Below, in pieces: positions 34,248 to 43,088 of a DNA stretch of 64,000 bases (within the stretch, counting starts at the first letter, position 1; each line of letters starts with the position of its first letter). Source of the DNA: an uncultured Bacteroidaceae bacterium. GTDB taxonomy: Bacteria > Bacteroidota > Bacteroidia > Bacteroidales > Bacteroidaceae. Under the pieces are notes generated by a model. The model was not told the DNA's origin and did no database searches. It worked only from the letters and a program-made list of their open reading frames with translations. The stretch covers positions 48,566 through 112,565 of the forward strand of contig CALUJL010000015.1 in the NCBI GenBank assembly GCA_944320955.1, given 5' to 3'. The position numbers and the translations under genes were made by a program.

Positions 34248-35633
34248 CTATTCATAAAGATTCCATTCCCAAACTCCGGCAATGCCTTCCAGGATGCGTA
34301 CCCGCAGGTAGCGGTATGCCTCCCCTATGCGGTCCACGTGGGGCGAACGGGCCTGCACGTCGTCGTGCCCGCCGCAGATTTCCCAGTCCGTCCCGTCCTT
34401 CGAGCCTTCGAGCACATAGGCATGCCCCGCCGTGGGGCGAACGAAGGCTATCTCGCTGCGGCCTATCCGGCGCGCCTTGCCCAGGTCGAGCGTCAGCGAG
34501 GGCTTCACGTCGCCCTCGGCGGCCATCCAGCGCGAACCGTTCGCCCCGTCCGTGGCAAAGGCGGGCACAAAATATTCCGTGCGGCGGCAGAGCGTGTCTT
34601 TCATCGGCTTGACAAACAAAGGCCCGGCCACGGAGGAAGCCTCGACGGAACTGACGGGAACGGGCGTGCCGTAGTCCACCCGCTTCAGCGCCCCCACCCC
34701 ATTGAGCGACAGGCGTACGGGGCGGATGGTGCCGTCCTCGTTGAATTCCATGCGGTTGACGTAGGTCTGCCGGTTCGTGCTGCGGCGGCCGAATTCGAGG
34801 TAGACGAAGTAATAGTCGTCCGTCCCCTCGGGAGAAAATACCGAGCCATGCCCCGGGCCGAAGACTCCGGTAGTGTAGTCCGTAGTGGACACGAGGTCCT
34901 GCTCGGGAAACTCAAAGGGTCCCATGGGCGAGACGCGGCTCATTATATAATAGTACTGGTAGCACTCGTCGCCGCCTATGGTGTAGAGATAGTAGTAGAT
35001 GCCCTTGCGCTTGAAAAAGATGGGTCCTTCGGAATAAGCCGTCTGGGGCGTGGCGATGGTATGCACCGAGTCGAGCGTCACCATGTCGGGCTTCAGCCTG
35101 GCCACGTGGCGCCGGCCCCAGAAGACGTAGGCCTGCCCGTCGTCGTCGATGAAGACTTCGGCGTCGATGCCGCCCGGGTCTTCCGTCTGCAGCAGGGTGG
35201 AACCCTGCGAATAGGGCAGGCGGAACTCGTCCTTCCCCCGCGCCAGGCGGAAAGGCCCGTCGGGACTGTCGGCCACGGCGGGATACATATAGCCGTTGAC
35301 GGTAGGATAAATGTAATATTTCCCATTGGCCTGCACCACCTTGCTGGGCGCCCAGTATTTCTGCTTCGAGGCGGAGGGGAAATAGGTGCCGCTGAAACTC
35401 CAGTGTACGAAGTCGGGAGACTTCCAGACGACCGGGGGGCCGGAGGTTTCCAGCCCGCGGCCGTAACCGTCGGTGGTGGCGTAACAGTAGAACGTGCCGT
35501 CGATTTCCTGCACGCTGGCATCGGCCGTCATGTCCGGCACGAGGGCATGGCCGAAAGGATTGGTGACTTGCGCCACCGCAGCTGCGGAGAGGGAGACTCC
35601 GAGCAGAAGGGATAAGGTTTTTCGTCGCTTCAT
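34248..35633 (-). CDS. Secreted GH43 enzyme with C-terminal discoidin-like domain
   Basis: Protein of 461 residues with a signal peptide ending AAAVAQ. The GH43 propeller starts VTNPFGHALVPDMTADASVQE (general base Asp) and continues with GGIDAEVFIDDDGQAYVFWG and the general-acid motif YSEGPIFFKRKG. After about residue 330 a domain with SLTLDLGKARRIGRSEIAFVRP and a C-terminal RYLRVRI looks like an F5/8 type C (CBM32-like) module. It differs from the downstream GH43 gene in subfamily, so the pair may attack different linkages of one arabinose- or galactose-containing polymer. Probably cotranscribed with it. Confidence 0.88.
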   Translation of the reverse strand: MKRRKTLSLLLGVSLSAAAVAQVTNPFGHALVPDMTADASVQEIDGTFYCYATTDGYGRGLETSGPPVVWKSPDFVHWSFSGTYFPSASKQKYWAPSKVVQANGKYYIYPTVNGYMYPAVADSPDGPFRLARGKDEFRLPYSQGSTLLQTEDPGGIDAEVFIDDDGQAYVFWGRRHVARLKPDMVTLDSVHTIATPQTAYSEGPIFFKRKGIYYYLYTIGGDECYQYYYIMSRVSPMGPFEFPEQDLVSTTDYTTGVFGPGHGSVFSPEGTDDYYFVYLEFGRRSTNRQTYVNRMEFNEDGTIRPVRLSLNGVGALKRVDYGTPVPVSSVEASSVAGPLFVKPMKDTLCRRTEYFVPAFATDGANGSRWMAAEGDVKPSLTLDLGKARRIGRSEIAFVRPTAGHAYVLEGSKDGTDWEICGGHDDVQARSPHVDRIGEAYRYLRVRILEGIAGVWEWNLYE

Positions 35634-35725
35634 TGTTTTAGGATTTTATGTGTTTCAGATTACTGCTGTCCGCAGAAGTTTAATGCCAGAAGTGAATAGG
35701 TTTATCATCCCCGCGCGACACGCTC

Positions 35726-36697
35726 TCAGAATCCCAGATAGCGCTGGTAGCGGAGCGGCACTATGCGTAAGAGGAGTTTGCCCACAAGATATGCCAACAC
35801 CACGCAGGAAATCCATCGCAACGACCAGGCCGGGATCAGATTTATCTTGCGCAAAAGGAGCATGTGGGTCAGATATACGAAAAAGGACATACGCCCCAAT
35901 TCTTGAATCCAAGCAACGAGCCTCCACGCCTCAACCCGATGATACCAGTCGCGCGCAAAGCCGGAGAACAAAATACATATCACGAAAAACGAATAGACAT
36001 GGGCCGACAGTTTGATGCCGTGCACCCATTTTCCCGACAGGCGCCACAACTCCCAGATTTCCGCACAACAGAGCAAGATGGAAATGCCGGCGCCCCAAAG
36101 CAGGAACTTCTCCCCCATCGGCCTGAGCAGGCCTTGAGCCATCAGCACTCCCACCGCATAGAAAACCAGCCACACGGGAAAAAGTCCCGCCGACTGCACC
36201 AGACTGAGAGGCATACCCTTGATGACCAGACAGTAAGTATAGGCAGAGATGCCCGCCACCGTAAGCAGGGCCGCATACCCGATGCCTCCCAGGCGCCGGT
36301 TGGCAAGCTGGATGGCCGGAGTAAGTACATAGTATTGCATGATAAGCGGCACGAAATAAAACACGCTCACGCCGCCCACCGCCGCCGTCAGGAGCACGTC
36401 GGAGGGCGGCTCGCCCTCGCCCAAAGCCTCGACGACCGCAGGCACCGACCACAACAGCATCGGGATATACACCCGCGGGAGCTGCCTTTTCAGAAAAGCC
36501 GCATACTGCCCTCTTCCGGAGAAGTCCTTCTGTCCGATGAAATAGCCGGATACAGCCAGAAAAACAGGTACGGCACAATTCAGGAACTGGCGGAGGAAGA
36601 GGTTGAAATGCCCCCACCCCTCCATATAAGTGTGGATCCCGATGACCAAAACCATGGCCACTCCCCGGAGAAAATCAAAATACAAATCCCGTTTCAT
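35726..36697 (-). CDS. Acyltransferase 3 family membrane protein
   Basis: Integral membrane protein of 323 residues with about ten helices. The opening YFDFLRGVAMVLVIGIHTY contains the conserved His of OafA-type acyltransferases, and PVFLAVSGYFIG follows. Such enzymes move acetyl or other acyl groups onto extracytoplasmic sugars. It has a good own promoter (36737-36767) and lies 92 bases upstream of the GH43 genes, so it may be cotranscribed with them rather than with the distant polysaccharide locus. Confidence 0.88.
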   Translation of the reverse strand: MKRDLYFDFLRGVAMVLVIGIHTYMEGWGHFNLFLRQFLNCAVPVFLAVSGYFIGQKDFSGRGQYAAFLKRQLPRVYIPMLLWSVPAVVEALGEGEPPSDVLLTAAVGGVSVFYFVPLIMQYYVLTPAIQLANRRLGGIGYAALLTVAGISAYTYCLVIKGMPLSLVQSAGLFPVWLVFYAVGVLMAQGLLRPMGEKFLLWGAGISILLCCAEIWELWRLSGKWVHGIKLSAHVYSFFVICILFSGFARDWYHRVEAWRLVAWIQELGRMSFFVYLTHMLLLRKINLIPAWSLRWISCVVLAYLVGKLLLRIVPLRYQRYLGF

Positions 36698-36736
36698 GCT
36701 AAACTATCTCTACGGCCCCTTGCTGCCGAAACGCTC

Positions 36737-36767
36737 CAAAGGTAACACTCCGGGCCACAAATGCAAA
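36737..36767 (-). promoter_or_regulatory. Promoter of the acyltransferase gene
   Basis: CAAAGGTA (36737-36744) and CAAA (36764-36767), 19 bases apart. Leader of about 35 bases. Confidence 0.75.
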
Positions 36768-36818
36768 AGCCATGATACAATCTTCGCGCATTTTATCCTT
36801 TCTTTCGCATATTTTATC

Positions 36819-36826
36819 TATCTTTG
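36819..36826 (+). promoter_or_regulatory. -7 box of the cstA-like gene
   Basis: TATCTTTG fits the consensus exactly; TTTC/CTTTC at about 36799-36805 is a weak -33 region. The transcript would carry a leader of about 95 bases that contains palindromic-unit cluster b. Confidence 0.6.
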
Positions 36827-36831
36827 CCCGG

Positions 36832-36906
36832 GCTTTTCCGGGAAAAGCGCTGCATGAAATACGAAAAAGCGCTGCCACTTTCCGGCAAAAGCCCTGCATC
36901 AAAAAG
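36832..36906. repeat. Palindromic-unit cluster b, inside the cstA leader
   Basis: Three units: AAAAGCGCTGCATG, AAAAAGCGCTGCCACTTTCC and AAAAGCCCTGCATC. They lie between the -7 box (36819-36826) and the ATG at 36927, so they are transcribed. Confidence 0.75.
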
Positions 36907-36926
36907 ACAAAACCAACTCAACTTCT

Positions 36927-38360
36927 ATGATTTCATTTACCCTTTGCCTTCTGGCCCTCGTGGCCGGATATTTTCTCTACGGGCGCGTTGTGGAGCGAAT
37001 CTTCGGGCCCGACCCGCAGCGCGCCACGCCGGCCCTGCGGAAGAACGACGGCGTGGACTATCTTGTCCTGCCGGGATGGAAAATCTTCACCATCCAGTTC
37101 CTCAACATCGCCGGGCTCGGCCCCATCTTCGGCGCCATCATGGGAGCCAAGTTCGGCACCGCCTCGTATCTTTGGATTGTATTCGGCTGCATTTTCGCCG
37201 GCGCGGTCCACGACTACCTCTCCGGAATGCTCTCCTTGCGCCACGACGGCGAGAGCCTGCCCGAGCTCATCGGGCGCTATCTGGGCATGACCGCCAAGCA
37301 GGTGATGCGCGTTTTCTCCATCGTGCTGCTCGTTTTGGTGGGAGTGGTGTTCGTTTCCGGCCCGGCCGGCCTGCTTGCCAGCCTGACGCCCGAGGTTCTG
37401 GACACGACGTTCTGGATAGTCGTCATCTTCGTCTACTACATCTTGGCCACCATGCTGCCCATCGACAAAATCATCGGGCGCATCTATCCCCTCTTTGCCG
37501 CCGCGCTGCTGTTCATGGCCGTAGGCATCCTAGCCATGCTCTTCGTGAAGCACCCCGCGCTGCCGGAGTTCTGGGATGCGGGCGGCATGAAAAACCTCGC
37601 TCCCGGGCAACCGATCTTCCCGCTGATGTTCATTTCCATCGCTTGCGGCGCCATCAGCGGATTCCACGCCACGCAGTCCCCGCTCATGGCGCGCTGCATG
37701 AAGAGCGAACGCCAGGGGCGGCCCATCTTTTACGGGGCGATGATCACGGAAGGCATCGTGGCGCTCATCTGGGCCGCTGCCGCCACCTACTTTTTCCACT
37801 CCTCGCCGGAGAACCTGGCGGTGACGAATGCCGCCATCGTCGTCAACGAAATCTCCTACTCCTGGCTGGGCACGGCCGGCGGCGTGCTGGCCATCCTGGG
37901 CGTCATTGCCGCCCCCATCACCTCGGGCGACACGGCCCTGCGCTCGGCGCGCCTCATCGTGGCCGACATGTTCCGCATCCCCCAGAAAACCATCCTCAAG
38001 CGGCTCCTCATCTGCGTGCCCATCTTCGGGGCCTGCCTCGCAATCCTGCTCGTCAGCCTGAGCAACCCGGACGGATTCAACATCATCTGGCGCTACTTTG
38101 CCTGGGCCAACCAGGCCCTTTCCGTATTCACGCTCTGGGCATTGGCCGTATGGATGTACCGTTCGCGCAGGGCTTATCCCCTGATCCTCGTGCCCGCGCT
38201 GTTCATGACCTGGATCTGTACGACATACATCTTCTTCGCTCCCGAATGCCTCCACATGGGACACGGCATAAGCCTTGCCCTCGGCACGGTCTGCATGCTG
38301 GCGGGAGCCGTGTGGTTTGCACAGAAAGCAATCAAAATGCCACGCGACCTGAAAGAATGA
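36927..38360 (+). CDS. CstA-family carbon starvation transporter
   Basis: Polytopic inner-membrane protein of 477 residues with about 13 hydrophobic segments. Motifs of the CstA family are DYLVLPGWKIFTIQFLNIAGLGPIFGAI (residues about 40-70), GAVHDYLSGMLSLRHDG, GFHATQSPLMARCM and APITSGDTALRSARL. CstA proteins import pyruvate or peptides; this shorter form is common in Bacteroidales and its substrate is not certain. The gene carries a long leader with repeat units. Confidence 0.92.
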   Translation: MISFTLCLLALVAGYFLYGRVVERIFGPDPQRATPALRKNDGVDYLVLPGWKIFTIQFLNIAGLGPIFGAIMGAKFGTASYLWIVFGCIFAGAVHDYLSGMLSLRHDGESLPELIGRYLGMTAKQVMRVFSIVLLVLVGVVFVSGPAGLLASLTPEVLDTTFWIVVIFVYYILATMLPIDKIIGRIYPLFAAALLFMAVGILAMLFVKHPALPEFWDAGGMKNLAPGQPIFPLMFISIACGAISGFHATQSPLMARCMKSERQGRPIFYGAMITEGIVALIWAAAATYFFHSSPENLAVTNAAIVVNEISYSWLGTAGGVLAILGVIAAPITSGDTALRSARLIVADMFRIPQKTILKRLLICVPIFGACLAILLVSLSNPDGFNIIWRYFAWANQALSVFTLWALAVWMYRSRRAYPLILVPALFMTWICTTYIFFAPECLHMGHGISLALGTVCMLAGAVWFAQKAIKMPRDLKE

Positions 38361-38383
38361 GAGCTGCGGAAAAGCGGAAAGCC

Positions 38384-39664
38384 TCAGAGGCGTGCGTCCA
38401 CGATGTTGCGGGGAAGCACGCCTTTTACATCATATAATACGCCATTCCGGCCCTTCAGCCGGGCATAGTCCAGCGTGAGGAAACAGGAATGGGCTACGGC
38501 CAGGACCACGGCGTCGAAACTTCCGTCGGGAAGTTCGGAAGAAATCCGGATATGATAGGCCGCTTCCACTGTTTCCGCATCCACCCACGGGTCATAGACC
38601 TCGATGTCCGGCGTAAACTCCTGCAGGCTGCTGTAGACATCGGCCACCTTCGTATTGCGGATGTCGGGGCAATTCTCCTTAAACGCAAAGCCGAGCAGGA
38701 GAATGCGGGCTCCTTTCACCCGGATGTTCCGCTTGTTCATCAGCCGCACTACCTGATTGGCCACATACTCCCCCATGCTGTCGTTCAGGCGGCGCGCCTC
38801 GCTGATGACGCGCGGCATGACTCCGTAGACTTGGGCTTTCTGGATGAGATAATACGGGTCGATTCCGATGCAGTGCCCTCCCACGAGTCCCGGCTGCATG
38901 GGGATGAAATTCCATTTCGTGGAGGCCGCTTCGATGACTTCGCGGGTGTCGATGCCCATGGCGTTGAAGATTTTGGCCAATTCATTCATGAAAGCGATGT
39001 TCACGTCCCGCTGCGTATTTTCAATGATCTTGGCCGCTTCGGCCACACGTATGGAGGAAACGGGAAAAGTGCCGCCCTTCAGCACCGAACGGTAAAGGCT
39101 GTCGACACGCCGGGCTGTCTCCGGAGTAGAACCGGAAGTCACTTTCCGGATAGTCTCTACGGTATGGAGCCGATCGCCCGGGTTTATGCGCTCGGGCGAA
39201 TAGCCTACGAAGAAATCCTCATTGTATCGCAAGCCGGAGGAGCGCACCAGGCAGGGTACGCACTCCTCCTCCGTCACGCCGGGATAGACGGTAGACTCGT
39301 AAACCACCAGGTCGCCCGGCGCAAGCACCGTGCCGACCAGCACGCTGGCGCGGCGCAGAGGCTGGAGATCGGCGCGGTTGTCCACGTCGACCGGCGTCGG
39401 CACGGCCACGATGTAGACATTGCACGCCGAAAGATCCTCTATGTTTACCGACAGGGAGAAATGCGGATTTCCGATCAGGGCCTCCACTTCCCCGTCGGAG
39501 AGCTCGCCGGTCCAGTCCTTGCCGCTGCGGAGACGTTCCACGCGTTGCGGATTGATGTCGAACCCGACCGTGCGATAGCGCTGTGCCATGAGGCGCGCCA
39601 GCGGAAGCCCCACGTATCCCAACCCGACAATGCCTACCAGAGGTTCTTCTTCAGCTTTCTGCAT
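38384..39664 (-). CDS. Nucleotide-sugar dehydrogenase, TviB/WecC type
   Basis: UDP-glucose/GDP-mannose dehydrogenase family enzyme of 426 residues: N-terminal VGIVGLGYVGLPLA, middle VGYSPERINPGD and KVTSGSTPE, and catalytic GLVGGHCIGIDPYYL with its Cys near residue 273. The last motif is typical of enzymes that oxidise UDP-HexNAc (TviB, WbpO, WecC). It would supply an aminouronic acid for a surface polymer, yet it lies outside the polysaccharide locus, 50 bases downstream of a MATE gene. Confidence 0.88.
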   Translation of the reverse strand: MQKAEEEPLVGIVGLGYVGLPLARLMAQRYRTVGFDINPQRVERLRSGKDWTGELSDGEVEALIGNPHFSLSVNIEDLSACNVYIVAVPTPVDVDNRADLQPLRRASVLVGTVLAPGDLVVYESTVYPGVTEEECVPCLVRSSGLRYNEDFFVGYSPERINPGDRLHTVETIRKVTSGSTPETARRVDSLYRSVLKGGTFPVSSIRVAEAAKIIENTQRDVNIAFMNELAKIFNAMGIDTREVIEAASTKWNFIPMQPGLVGGHCIGIDPYYLIQKAQVYGVMPRVISEARRLNDSMGEYVANQVVRLMNKRNIRVKGARILLLGFAFKENCPDIRNTKVADVYSSLQEFTPDIEVYDPWVDAETVEAAYHIRISSELPDGSFDAVVLAVAHSCFLTLDYARLKGRNGVLYDVKGVLPRNIVDARL

Positions 39665-39714
39665 TTTCCTTTGTTCCTTTCATAGTATGTTGAAAAAACG
39701 AATGCCCGCCCGTT

Positions 39715-41070
39715 TTATTGCTTCCCGCAGGCACAATCGGCGCTTCCGCTCTCCACGCCCAGGCTGTGCCACTGCCGCGACCGTGCCCAGTAAGTCCACA
39801 TGCCCAGCCCGCGCAAAGCCAGATAGACGAGGAACGAAAGCCACAAAGCGGCATTGCCCATGACGGGAAAGAGCAGATAGAACAGCGAAAAGAAGGCCGC
39901 GCAGGCCACCAACATGGCCACCAGCATCTGCCGGGTGGCCGTCATTCCGGTGAAAATGCCGTCCCAAAGGAAAGCCGCGAAGCCGCAGACGGGCACGAGC
40001 AGCACCCAATAGAAATATCCCTCTGCCGCCTGCAGGACCGAAGCCTCGTCGGTCAGCAAAGAGAGGAAGGCATTTCCGCCCACGGCGTAGAGCAATGTGA
40101 AAAGAGCGGCAAGCCCCCACCCCCAACGGAACACCAGACGCACGGCGCGCTGCAGGCCTTCGCCATTGCGCGCCCCCAGATAGCGGCCGGAGAGGGCCTC
40201 GCCGGCATAGGCGAAGCCGTCCATGATATAAGAGAAGAGCGTGAAGAGCTGCATCAGCAGGGTGTTTACGGCCAACACCGTGTCCCCCTGCCGCGCCCCG
40301 GAGGAGGTAAAGAAGACGGTGACGGCAATCAGGCACACCGTGCGCCCGAAGATTTCCCGGTTGACGGTGAAGAAATGCTTCATCTCCTGCCACTTCCAGA
40401 CAGAGCGGAAGGAGGCTTTGCGCCAGAGGCGGCGGTAGAAGTGGAAGCAGAGCCAGAACGAGAGCAGGAACCCGCTCCACTGCGCCAGAAGCGTACCGCC
40501 GGCCACGCCGTGCACGCCCCAATCGAGCGCATAGACGAAGAAGAGACTGAAAACGATGTTCACCACATTCTGGAAAATGGCCACGAACATGGGGAAACGC
40601 GAGTTCTGCATCCCGATAAACCAGCCCGTCAGGGCATAAAGCCCCAGCACGGCCGGCGCGCCCCAGATGCAGATGCGGAAATAGACGCCCGCCCAATGCC
40701 GGACCTCGGGGCTGGCGTCCACAAAATGGAAGACCAGCGTCTCCAGCGGCCACTGCAGGAGGAGCAGAAGCAGCGCAATGGCCTGCGCCACGCCCTGCGC
40801 CCTCAGGAACTGCGTCATCACCTCCTCCAGATTCCGCCTCCCGAGAGCCTGCGAGGTGAGCCCGCTCGTGCCCATGCGCAGGAAGCCGAAGCCCCAATAG
40901 ATCATGCTGAAGAGCATACCGCCCACGGCAATGGCGCCGATATACGAGGCGCGCCCCAGATGGCCCACTATGGCCACGTCCATCAGGCCCAGCAGCGGGA
41001 CGGTGATATTCGACACGATGGAGGGCAGGGCCAGCGCCACAATACGGCGGTTCATATCGCTCATTTTCAT
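39715..41070 (-). CDS. MATE family efflux transporter
   Basis: Inner-membrane exporter of 451 residues with 12 predicted helices in two bundles. The start RRIVALALPSIVSNITVPLLGLMDVAIVGHLG is characteristic of DinF-like MATE proteins. It uses a sodium or proton gradient to expel cationic compounds. The last residues (GSADCACGKQ) are Cys-rich and unusual. It has its own -7 box 47 bases upstream. Confidence 0.9.
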   Translation of the reverse strand: MKMSDMNRRIVALALPSIVSNITVPLLGLMDVAIVGHLGRASYIGAIAVGGMLFSMIYWGFGFLRMGTSGLTSQALGRRNLEEVMTQFLRAQGVAQAIALLLLLLQWPLETLVFHFVDASPEVRHWAGVYFRICIWGAPAVLGLYALTGWFIGMQNSRFPMFVAIFQNVVNIVFSLFFVYALDWGVHGVAGGTLLAQWSGFLLSFWLCFHFYRRLWRKASFRSVWKWQEMKHFFTVNREIFGRTVCLIAVTVFFTSSGARQGDTVLAVNTLLMQLFTLFSYIMDGFAYAGEALSGRYLGARNGEGLQRAVRLVFRWGWGLAALFTLLYAVGGNAFLSLLTDEASVLQAAEGYFYWVLLVPVCGFAAFLWDGIFTGMTATRQMLVAMLVACAAFFSLFYLLFPVMGNAALWLSFLVYLALRGLGMWTYWARSRQWHSLGVESGSADCACGKQ

Positions 41071-41116
41071 CTTTGCGGGAATCTTTTTGTTAACAGCAGG
41101 CTCGCGAAAAGCCGCG

Positions 41117-41124
41117 CAAAGGTA
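41117..41124 (-). promoter_or_regulatory. -7 box of the MATE gene
   Basis: CAAAGGTA matches the consensus; the expected -33 position falls inside palindromic-unit cluster c without a clear TTTG. Confidence 0.55.
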
Positions 41125-41126
41125 CG

Positions 41127-41227
41127 ACTTTTCCGGCTACCGCAGGCACTTTTCGGGAAAAGCTCTGCCACTTTCGGCCAAAAGCGCTGCCGCTTTTTCC
41201 GAAAAGCGCCGCAGCAAGCACAAAAAA
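41127..41227. repeat. Palindromic-unit cluster c
   Basis: About four units, including AAAAGCTCTGCCACTTT, AAAAGCGCTGCCGCTTTTT and AAAAGCGCCGCAGC, between the oadB terminator and the MATE promoter. Confidence 0.75.
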
Positions 41228-41250
41228 GGCGCGCCCCGGACGGGCGCGCC
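41222..41250 (-). terminator. Terminator of the oadG-oadB operon
   Basis: GGCGCGCCC (41228-41236) and GGGCGCGCC (41242-41250) pair perfectly around a 5-base loop. Read leftward, TTTTTTG follows directly. Confidence 0.9.
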
Positions 41251-41272
41251 CCTCTATGGGAATCCGGCACTG

Positions 41273-42427
41273 CTATGCCAGGAAAGCCAGCAACACGCCG
41301 GCTGCTACGGCCGAACCGATGACGCCGGCCACGTTCGGGCCCATGGCATGCATGAGCAGGTAGTTGTCCGGATCGTACTTCCGCCCCACGTCGTGCGAAA
41401 TGCGGGCGGCCATCGGCACGGCCGACACGCCGGCATTGCCGATGAGCGGGTTGAGCTTCTTGTCTTTCGGCAGGACGAGATTGAAAATCTTCACGAACAG
41501 GACGCCGGAGAACGTGGCGATGGCAAAAGCCATGAAGCCGAGGAAGAAGATCTTCAGCGTGGCGGGCGTGAGGAAGGTGGTGGCCTGCGTGGAAGCACCC
41601 ACGGAGAATCCGAGAATGATGGTCACGATGTCCGTCATGGCGCCGCTGGCCGTCTTGGACAGACGGTTGGTCACGCCGCATTCCTTCAGCAGGTTGCCGA
41701 AGAAGAGCATGCCCAGCAGCGGAAGGGCGGAAGGCACTACGAAACAGGTGAGCACCAGGCCGATGATGGGGAAGAGGATTTTCTCCGACTGGCGCACGTG
41801 GCGCGCGGGTTTCATGCGGATGAGCCGCTCCTTCTTGGTAGTGAGCAGGCGCATGATGGGCGGCTGGATTACCGGAACGAGCGCCATGTAGGAATAGGCC
41901 GAGACGGCTATTGCCCCCAACATGTAGGGCGCGAGCTTGGAGGTGAGGTAGATGGCCGTAGGACCGTCGGCGCCGCCGATGATAGCTATGGAGGCAGCCT
42001 CGTGGGGCGCAAAGCCCAGGAGGAGCGACACCATGTAGGCTCCGAAGATTCCGAACTGGGCCGCCGCGCCGACAAGCATCATTTTCGGGTTGGCGATGAG
42101 GGCCGAGAAGTCCGTCATGGCGCCGATGCCGAGGAAGATGAGCGGCGGATACCAGCCGTTCTTCACGCCCTGATAGAGCGTGTTGAGCACCGAGCCTTCT
42201 TCGTATATGCCGACTTCCGTGCCCATCTGGAAGGGAATGTTGCCGACCAGTATGCCGAATCCGATGGGGACGAGCAGCATGGGCTCGAATCCCCGCTTGA
42301 TGGCCAAAAAGAGGAAGAGCAGGCCGACCAATATCATGGCGACGTTGCCGAAAGTGACATTCGCAAATCCGCTATAGCTCCAGAACTCTGCCAGGTTCTG
42401 CTGGACGAAAACAAAAAAATCATTCAT
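41273..42427 (-). CDS. oadB: Sodium ion-translocating decarboxylase beta subunit
   Basis: Membrane subunit of 384 residues that couples decarboxylation of a biotin-bound carboxyl group to sodium export. Typical motifs are GGADGPTAIYLTSKLAP, MIAANPK-like LIANPKMMLVGAAAQFGIF, and C-terminal VSAVPMAARISHDVGRKYDPDNYLLMHAMGPNVAGVIGSAVAAG in pieces. Its partner gamma subunit lies 15 bases upstream, but the carboxyltransferase alpha subunit and the biotin carrier are not in this window, so the substrate (methylmalonyl-CoA, oxaloacetate or other) cannot be decided. Confidence 0.93.
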   Translation of the reverse strand: MNDFFVFVQQNLAEFWSYSGFANVTFGNVAMILVGLLFLFLAIKRGFEPMLLVPIGFGILVGNIPFQMGTEVGIYEEGSVLNTLYQGVKNGWYPPLIFLGIGAMTDFSALIANPKMMLVGAAAQFGIFGAYMVSLLLGFAPHEAASIAIIGGADGPTAIYLTSKLAPYMLGAIAVSAYSYMALVPVIQPPIMRLLTTKKERLIRMKPARHVRQSEKILFPIIGLVLTCFVVPSALPLLGMLFFGNLLKECGVTNRLSKTASGAMTDIVTIILGFSVGASTQATTFLTPATLKIFFLGFMAFAIATFSGVLFVKIFNLVLPKDKKLNPLIGNAGVSAVPMAARISHDVGRKYDPDNYLLMHAMGPNVAGVIGSAVAAGVLLAFLA

Positions 42428-42442
42428 AGCTTCTTACTTTTT

Positions 42443-42928
42443 TTAGGCCTTGGGATTGGTATGGAACATATCGATGTGGGAATTCCACTCGGTGGAATGC
42501 GGCTTGAGCGTGATGATTCCGCTCTCGGGGTCGTGCACATTGAGCGACTGCGAGAGGGCAAGGCCGATGGCGGCCATCACCTCTTCGTTATTCACCGCCG
42601 CGGCCGCCGGCGCGGCTGCGGCGGGAGTTTCCCCGGCACGCGGCTCTTCGGCCGGAGCGCGGCCGAGCGTCTTGCCGATGGCGCGGAAGCAGATGTAGAG
42701 CACCAGCAGGGCCAGGAACACGATGGCCATGGCCATCAACGACATGCTGACGCCCCAGGGGTCCTGTTCGCCCCAGGTCCTCACCTTTTCGGGGTCGCTT
42801 TGGGATACGGGCACTACGGCTTCTTGCTCCGAAGCCGGGGGAGCCGCCACGCTCTCCACTGCCCCGGCCGGGGCTAAGAGCAGCAGCAGGAGAGAGACGA
42901 GAAAGGGCAATAAGATTTTCCTCTTCAT
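42443..42928 (-). CDS. OadG-family gamma subunit of the sodium pump
   Basis: Protein of 161 residues. Residues 1-24 look like a signal or anchor; the single OadG-type membrane segment is near residues 58-84 (PWGVSMSLMAMAIVFLALLVLYICF), followed by an Ala/Pro-rich linker and a C-terminal domain ending DMFHTNPKA. The gamma subunit holds the decarboxylase complex together. First gene of the operon with a consensus promoter. Confidence 0.85.
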   Translation of the reverse strand: MKRKILLPFLVSLLLLLLAPAGAVESVAAPPASEQEAVVPVSQSDPEKVRTWGEQDPWGVSMSLMAMAIVFLALLVLYICFRAIGKTLGRAPAEEPRAGETPAAAAPAAAAVNNEEVMAAIGLALSQSLNVHDPESGIITLKPHSTEWNSHIDMFHTNPKA

Positions 42929-42958
42929 AAGTTTAGGTGTTTTGCAGGTTTACATCAG

Positions 42959-42990
42959 CAAATGTATTGAAACTCCCACGGGATTCCAAG
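42959..42990 (-). promoter_or_regulatory. Promoter of the oadG-oadB operon
   Basis: CAAATGTA (42959-42966) and CAAG (42987-42990) are 20 bases apart. Leader of about 24 bases. Confidence 0.72.
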
Positions 42991-43088
42991 CATCTCCGCC
43001 CACTTTTTTCTCCGCGGGCGGCATTTTCCCCTGCCGCGGCCCGCACGCAGGCCTTAGGCTGTGGCAGGACCGCCCCAAGGCCGCCGAC

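Noticed and set aside
33162..35615. Plus-strand reading frame of 817 codons opposite both GH43 genes
   Set aside because: Shadow of two well-supported genes; composition His/Val/Arg-rich without family signature.
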